From positions 2,880,702-2,889,743 of the forward strand of contig CP070790.1 of NCBI GenBank assembly GCA_020346805.1: 9,042 nt of DNA, given 5' to 3'. The notes beneath the pieces are model-generated. The model saw only the letters and a list, made by a program, of their open reading frames with translations. It was not told where the DNA came from and did no database searches. Source of the DNA: Planctomycetota bacterium. Its GTDB lineage: Bacteria; Planctomycetota; Phycisphaerae; UBA1845; PWPN01. The stretch's first letter is position 1. Every line of letters starts with the position of its first letter. This document shows, one piece after another, positions 5,921 through 9,042 of this stretch. The position numbers and the translations under genes were made by a program.

Positions 5921-7132
5921 ATGAGCCTGACAACCCTATTTATGGATTTTAACGCCTATTTTGCCTCGGTTGAGCAGCAGCTCCAGCCGGAGCTCCGCCA
6001 TCAGCCGGTGGCGGTAGTGGCAGTGAACACGGACAGCACCTGCTGCATAGCGGTCAGCTATGAGGCCCGTTATTTCGACATCAAAACGGGAACCCACGTG
6101 GGACGGGCCAGGAAAATGTGCCCCAAACTGCGGATCGTGGAGGCCCGGCCGGCGGTCTACGTACGCTATCACCATGCCATCGTCGAGACGGTGGAATCAT
6201 GTCTGCCGGTTGAGGCGGTGCATTCGATCGACGAGATTTCCTGCCGCCTGTTGGGTACGGAACAGGAGCCGGGCCGGGCGGTGGATATCGCTTATCAGAT
6301 CAAGCAGGCCCTGCGGGAGCGGATCGGTAAATTCATCCGTTGTTCGATTGGACTGGGGCCCAATCGTTTCCTGGCCAAGGTGGCCACTAAAATGCAGAAA
6401 CCCGACGGGCTGGTGGTCATTACACCGGAAGAGCTGCCCAACAAGCTTTACAGTCTGGCCCTGGACGATTTGCCGGGGATAGGCTCGCAGATGCTGAAGC
6501 GGCTGAATCGGCACGGGGTAACCACGGTGCAGCAACTTTGCGAGCAGTCGGAAAAACGGTTGGTGGAAATCTGGCACAGCGTATTGGGCGAGTTGTGGTG
6601 GCATTGGCTTCGCGGCCACGATCTGCCTGAATCGCCGACCTGCCGCCGAACGGTCGGGCATTCCCACGTCCTGCCGCCGGGGTTGAGAAACGACGCCGAC
6701 GCCCGGGCGGTAATGGTCAGGCTCATCCACAAGGCCGCCGCCCGCATGCGTGACCTGAACTACTGGGCTCGAAAGCTATTGGTTCATGTGTCGTTCCTGC
6801 CTCGAGGATCGTGGACGGACCAGGCACCGCTGGGATTATGCCAGGATACACTGACTATGCTGGAGGCCTTCGGTAAGTTGTGGGTCGAGAGACCCGAAGG
6901 TACCCCGTTGCAGGTCGGAGTTATGTTGTGTGAGCTGATACCGGGTTGCAGTGCAACGGGACCGTTATTTCCCGCGGAGCAGAACCGGATTCAATTAGCC
7001 CATGCCGTGGATGACCTGAACGCAAAATTCGGTTCCCATACTGTGTACTTCGGCGGTATGCACGGGGCTCAGGGCACCGCCCCCATGCGTATCTCCTATA
7101 CCAGTATCCCCGATCCCGATTTTCCCGCCTGA
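5921..7132 (+). CDS. dinB: Y-family DNA polymerase, DinB/Pol IV-like translesion polymerase
   Basis: The ATG at 5921 has GGGGTGG five to eleven bases upstream and begins directly before the conserved first strand. The in-frame upstream ATGs lack this and add unconserved residues. The product is 403 residues. Palm: MDFNAYFASVE with metal-binding Asp9 and steric-gate Phe14, and SIDE with catalytic Asp104-Glu105. Fingers: YEARYFDIKTG (47-57). Palm: SIGLGPNRFLAKVATKMQKPDG (142-163). Thumb helix-hairpin-helix: LPGIGSQML (184-192). Little finger: about 240-375, ending in the AVDDLNAKFGSHTVYFGG core. It would extend primers past damaged bases at low fidelity. The usual clamp-binding pentapeptide is degenerate, aligning with TGPLF at 346-350, while QAPLGL at 301-306 resembles the hexapeptide form. 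It appears monocistronic; no imuA or recA neighbour is seen. Confidence 0.93.
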   Translation: MSLTTLFMDFNAYFASVEQQLQPELRHQPVAVVAVNTDSTCCIAVSYEARYFDIKTGTHVGRARKMCPKLRIVEARPAVYVRYHHAIVETVESCLPVEAVHSIDEISCRLLGTEQEPGRAVDIAYQIKQALRERIGKFIRCSIGLGPNRFLAKVATKMQKPDGLVVITPEELPNKLYSLALDDLPGIGSQMLKRLNRHGVTTVQQLCEQSEKRLVEIWHSVLGELWWHWLRGHDLPESPTCRRTVGHSHVLPPGLRNDADARAVMVRLIHKAAARMRDLNYWARKLLVHVSFLPRGSWTDQAPLGLCQDTLTMLEAFGKLWVERPEGTPLQVGVMLCELIPGCSATGPLFPAEQNRIQLAHAVDDLNAKFGSHTVYFGGMHGAQGTAPMRISYTSIPDPDFPA

Positions 7133-7189
7133 GACATTTGTGGTAAGTTCGCCTCAATCAGAGCCGCGAGCGCAAACGGGTAGTTTAGC

Positions 7190-7207
7190 CCCGCCGCGTG
7201 CGGCGGG
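7190..7207. terminator. GC-rich hairpin, possible terminator after the polymerase gene
   Basis: CCCGCCGC (7190-7197) and GCGGCGGG (7200-7207) are perfect reverse complements around GT. The usable stem is seven pairs with a CGTG loop. It lies 58 bases after the polymerase stop and 58 bases before the permease start. Only two T residues follow, so it would be a weak rho-independent terminator at best. It could instead be an mRNA-stabilising or dispersed repeat element. Confidence 0.45.
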
Positions 7208-7264
7208 TTCCCAGATACCAGCGTGGCCCAGACATACAAGTTAAACTTGATAAGAGTTATGCAC

Positions 7265-8839
7265 ATGAGGCGGTGGGCGGTCATTTTGATCTGCGCGGTA
7301 GGCTGGCTGGCGCTGCTGACCGGTATTTTAACCCCGCTGTTGGGAATGGTGTCGGCAAGTCTGAATCGGGGAAGTATTCCCACCGAAACAGTTGCCGTAC
7401 CATCGTCAGGGATTCTACTGGTTCGAAGTTTAACGCTGTCGGCGGTGGCTACTTTAGGGGCGATTATTTTGGGTTTGTTGCCGGCGGCGGTGTTGGGAGC
7501 GAGCGGTCGGCGAAGATGGCCGGTGTTGATGGGCCTGACGCTGGCCCCGCTGTTGATCCCACCTCAGGTCTATGCCTACGCATGGGGGTTGGCCTTGGCC
7601 CCGAACGGATTTTTGGGAGGATTATTACCGACAGGTGCCTCCTCGATGTGGGCGGGTGGAGCGGTTCGGGCGGGGGTAATATCCGCCGGTTGGTTGTGGC
7701 CTATAGTCACCCTGATCGTTTCCGCCGGTTGGCGAACCACCGGTCAAGCCGTTTATTCATTGGCCATACTCGATACTACACCGACTCGCGCTTTTGTAAG
7801 AGCGGTAGTGCCCAGTTTGCGACCCTATCTGATTGCCGCTGCCTGTCTGGTGTTCGCCGTTACATTGCTTGAATATGCCATCCCGCATCTAACCTTGTCG
7901 CGGGTATATGCCACGGAGCTTATGGTTCTTGTTGATGTCGGGGCGCCGACCGGCCAGATAATGGACATGGCGGTGCAACCAATAGCAATCGTAATGGTAC
8001 TGATCGCCCTGGCGGCATGGAGTATTCAAGGGGTAGCCGACTGGCAGCCGTTCGAGGTGGACGATAGACCCGGCCGGATATCCTTCGGGTACGGCACGTG
8101 GACAGGATCGATTCTCATCTGGTTAATCAGCGTGGGGATTCCCGTGCTGGTTATGGCTACATCGTTGCGTGATTTGGGAGCGTGGCGGGAAGGTTTTGTT
8201 TTATTTGCTCGCCAATGGAGTGTATCGCTATTCGTATCTTCGATAACGGCTCTGGTAACCGTAGCTTTGGCAGTGGGTACCATAACCCTTCGGCGAGCAA
8301 CGGACAGAAGATGGGTGCGAACGGGCACACAATTGGGGGCCTTTCTAGTTCTTCTATCTGCCATGATGCCCCCGGCGGCTTTGGGAATCGGATTGGTAGT
8401 TGCATATAATCGCCCCGGAATAGCGGGAAACCTTTATACTCACACCCCTTGGATCTGGATTTTATCGCTGGCCGCACGATATGGGGCGATTGCGGTACTG
8501 ATAGTCTGGCTAGCCGTCGGCAGGCGCGTTATAGTTACCGTTGACCAGGCCCGGACCGACGGTGCCGGCAGCCTTGATGTACTTACATACGTTCTGTTGC
8601 CCATAATTTGGCCCTCCCTGCTGGCTGCGGGACTGATCGTGGTTGTATTGAGTTTGTTTGAAGTGGTGGTAACACAACTGGTCGGACCTATAGGATTTGA
8701 GGGTATTGCATTAACCATATTGGGGCACATGCATTACGGTCGGGACGATGTGGTGATTACCACTAGCCTGGTCATTGTGGCAGCGGGGATTGTTGCGGCA
8801 CAGATTTGTAGTTGGTTGTTGCTGCGAGCGAGGAAGTAA
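7265..8839 (+). CDS. ABC importer permease with two fused membrane domains (FbpB/ThiP-like)
   Basis: With the ATG at 7265 (AAGAG eight bases upstream) the product is 524 residues. A GTG at 7223 and an ATG at 7259 are in-frame alternatives with poorer ribosome binding sites. About twelve hydrophobic segments form two similar halves of six, as in permeases for ferric iron, thiamine or other small solutes. Each half ends with a cytoplasmic EAA-type loop that docks the ATPase: a degenerate one at about 162-190 (LAILDTTPTRAFVRAVVPSLRP) and a better one at about 425-450 (DQARTDGAGSLDVLTYVLLP, keeping the central Gly and final Pro). The first lacks the usual Glu-Ala-Ala and Gly. Iron or another metal is the likeliest cargo by family, but sequence alone cannot settle it. 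No binding protein or ATPase gene lies upstream; they may follow beyond the window. Confidence 0.88.
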   Translation: MRRWAVILICAVGWLALLTGILTPLLGMVSASLNRGSIPTETVAVPSSGILLVRSLTLSAVATLGAIILGLLPAAVLGASGRRRWPVLMGLTLAPLLIPPQVYAYAWGLALAPNGFLGGLLPTGASSMWAGGAVRAGVISAGWLWPIVTLIVSAGWRTTGQAVYSLAILDTTPTRAFVRAVVPSLRPYLIAAACLVFAVTLLEYAIPHLTLSRVYATELMVLVDVGAPTGQIMDMAVQPIAIVMVLIALAAWSIQGVADWQPFEVDDRPGRISFGYGTWTGSILIWLISVGIPVLVMATSLRDLGAWREGFVLFARQWSVSLFVSSITALVTVALAVGTITLRRATDRRWVRTGTQLGAFLVLLSAMMPPAALGIGLVVAYNRPGIAGNLYTHTPWIWILSLAARYGAIAVLIVWLAVGRRVIVTVDQARTDGAGSLDVLTYVLLPIIWPSLLAAGLIVVVLSLFEVVVTQLVGPIGFEGIALTILGHMHYGRDDVVITTSLVIVAAGIVAAQICSWLLLRARK

Positions 8840-8856
8840 CGAATTAACTTGGGGGT

Positions 8857-9042
8857 ATGAATTCATTGTTATCATCAAAACTTTTTCATCATGTAATATT
8901 CATCCCTACCTGCCTGGTTTTTCTACTACCGGCAAGCTGCGACAAACAAGGGATCGCCGGTCGCAAGCCGACCAAAATCTTCGGCGAAAAAGGTATGGGG
9001 CCGGGGCAGTTTGTATACCCGCGGGCCCTCGACGTCGGCCCG
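8857..9042 (+). CDS. NHL-repeat lipoprotein (N-terminal part, cut by window end)
   Basis: The first 62 codons are present. The ATG at 8857 follows GGGGG with very short spacing, 17 bases after the permease stop, so the two genes are probably co-transcribed. A lipoprotein signal is visible: a hydrophobic stretch (13-25) and LLPAS-Cys28, which would be lipidated and anchor the protein to a membrane. After a short linker, KIFGEKGMGPGQFVYPRALDV (40-60) matches the start of an NHL repeat, whose usual form is G-x-x-G-x-GPGQF-x-x-P-x-x-hydrophobic. NHL repeats normally occur four to six times and build a beta-propeller, so most of the protein lies beyond the window. The context suggests an extracytoplasmic partner of the importer; this is inference. 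Confidence 0.8.
   Translation, partial: MNSLLSSKLFHHVIFIPTCLVFLLPASCDKQGIAGRKPTKIFGEKGMGPGQFVYPRALDVGP

Noticed and set aside
7223..7264. GTG (7223) or ATG (7259) starts for the importer permease
   Set aside because: Neither has a well-spaced ribosome binding site. The extra residues VAQTYKLNLIRVMH precede the natural positively charged start of the first membrane helix. Kept only as alternatives.
7198..7872. 224-codon open frame on the plus strand overlapping the permease
   Set aside because: It is a frame-shifted shadow of the permease, rich in Gly and Arg with no domain, whereas the permease frame gives clear membrane helices and EAA loops.

Overview
The window looks like a piece of a Planctomycetes-type chromosome, possibly a Phycisphaerae-like or related uncultured lineage. 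This is an inference from the kinds of genes and from the moderate GC content; no rRNA or other marker gene is present. I see no tRNA, rRNA, insertion sequence or CRISPR array. The coding density is ordinary and all larger gaps are under 260 bases.

Left edge (1-1171, minus strand): a long open frame that leaves the window. It encodes a cytoplasmic, cysteine-rich, TIM-barrel-like protein resembling uncharacterised glycoside-hydrolase-like families. It is divergent from everything to its right.

Centre-left (1284-5666, plus strand): a compact five-gene unit. A near-consensus sigma-70 promoter overlaps a 26-bp dyad. It reads into a YtrA-subfamily GntR repressor, an ABC ATPase, a six-helix ABC-2-type permease, and two exported proteins. 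The last two are diverged tandem paralogues of each other that I cannot assign to a known family. Start and stop codons overlap at regulator/ATPase (TAATG), ATPase/permease (ATGA) and paralogue 1/paralogue 2 (ATGA). The single gap, 103 bases before paralogue 1, holds a plausible second promoter and a perfect 10-bp palindrome. My reading is a ligand-derepressed export or envelope-stress module, in which the two secreted proteins act outside the membrane in partnership with the transporter. This is the best candidate here for an undescribed system.

Middle (5667-7132): a 254-base gap with several inverted repeats and a LexA-like CTG-N10-CAG site, then a Y-family (DinB-like) DNA polymerase with intact catalytic residues and a degenerate clamp-binding motif.

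Right (7190-9042, plus strand): a GC-rich hairpin, then a two-domain FbpB/ThiP-like ABC importer permease. It is followed 17 bases later by the start of a lipoprotein with an NHL repeat, cut by the window end. No substrate-binding protein or importer ATPase is visible.
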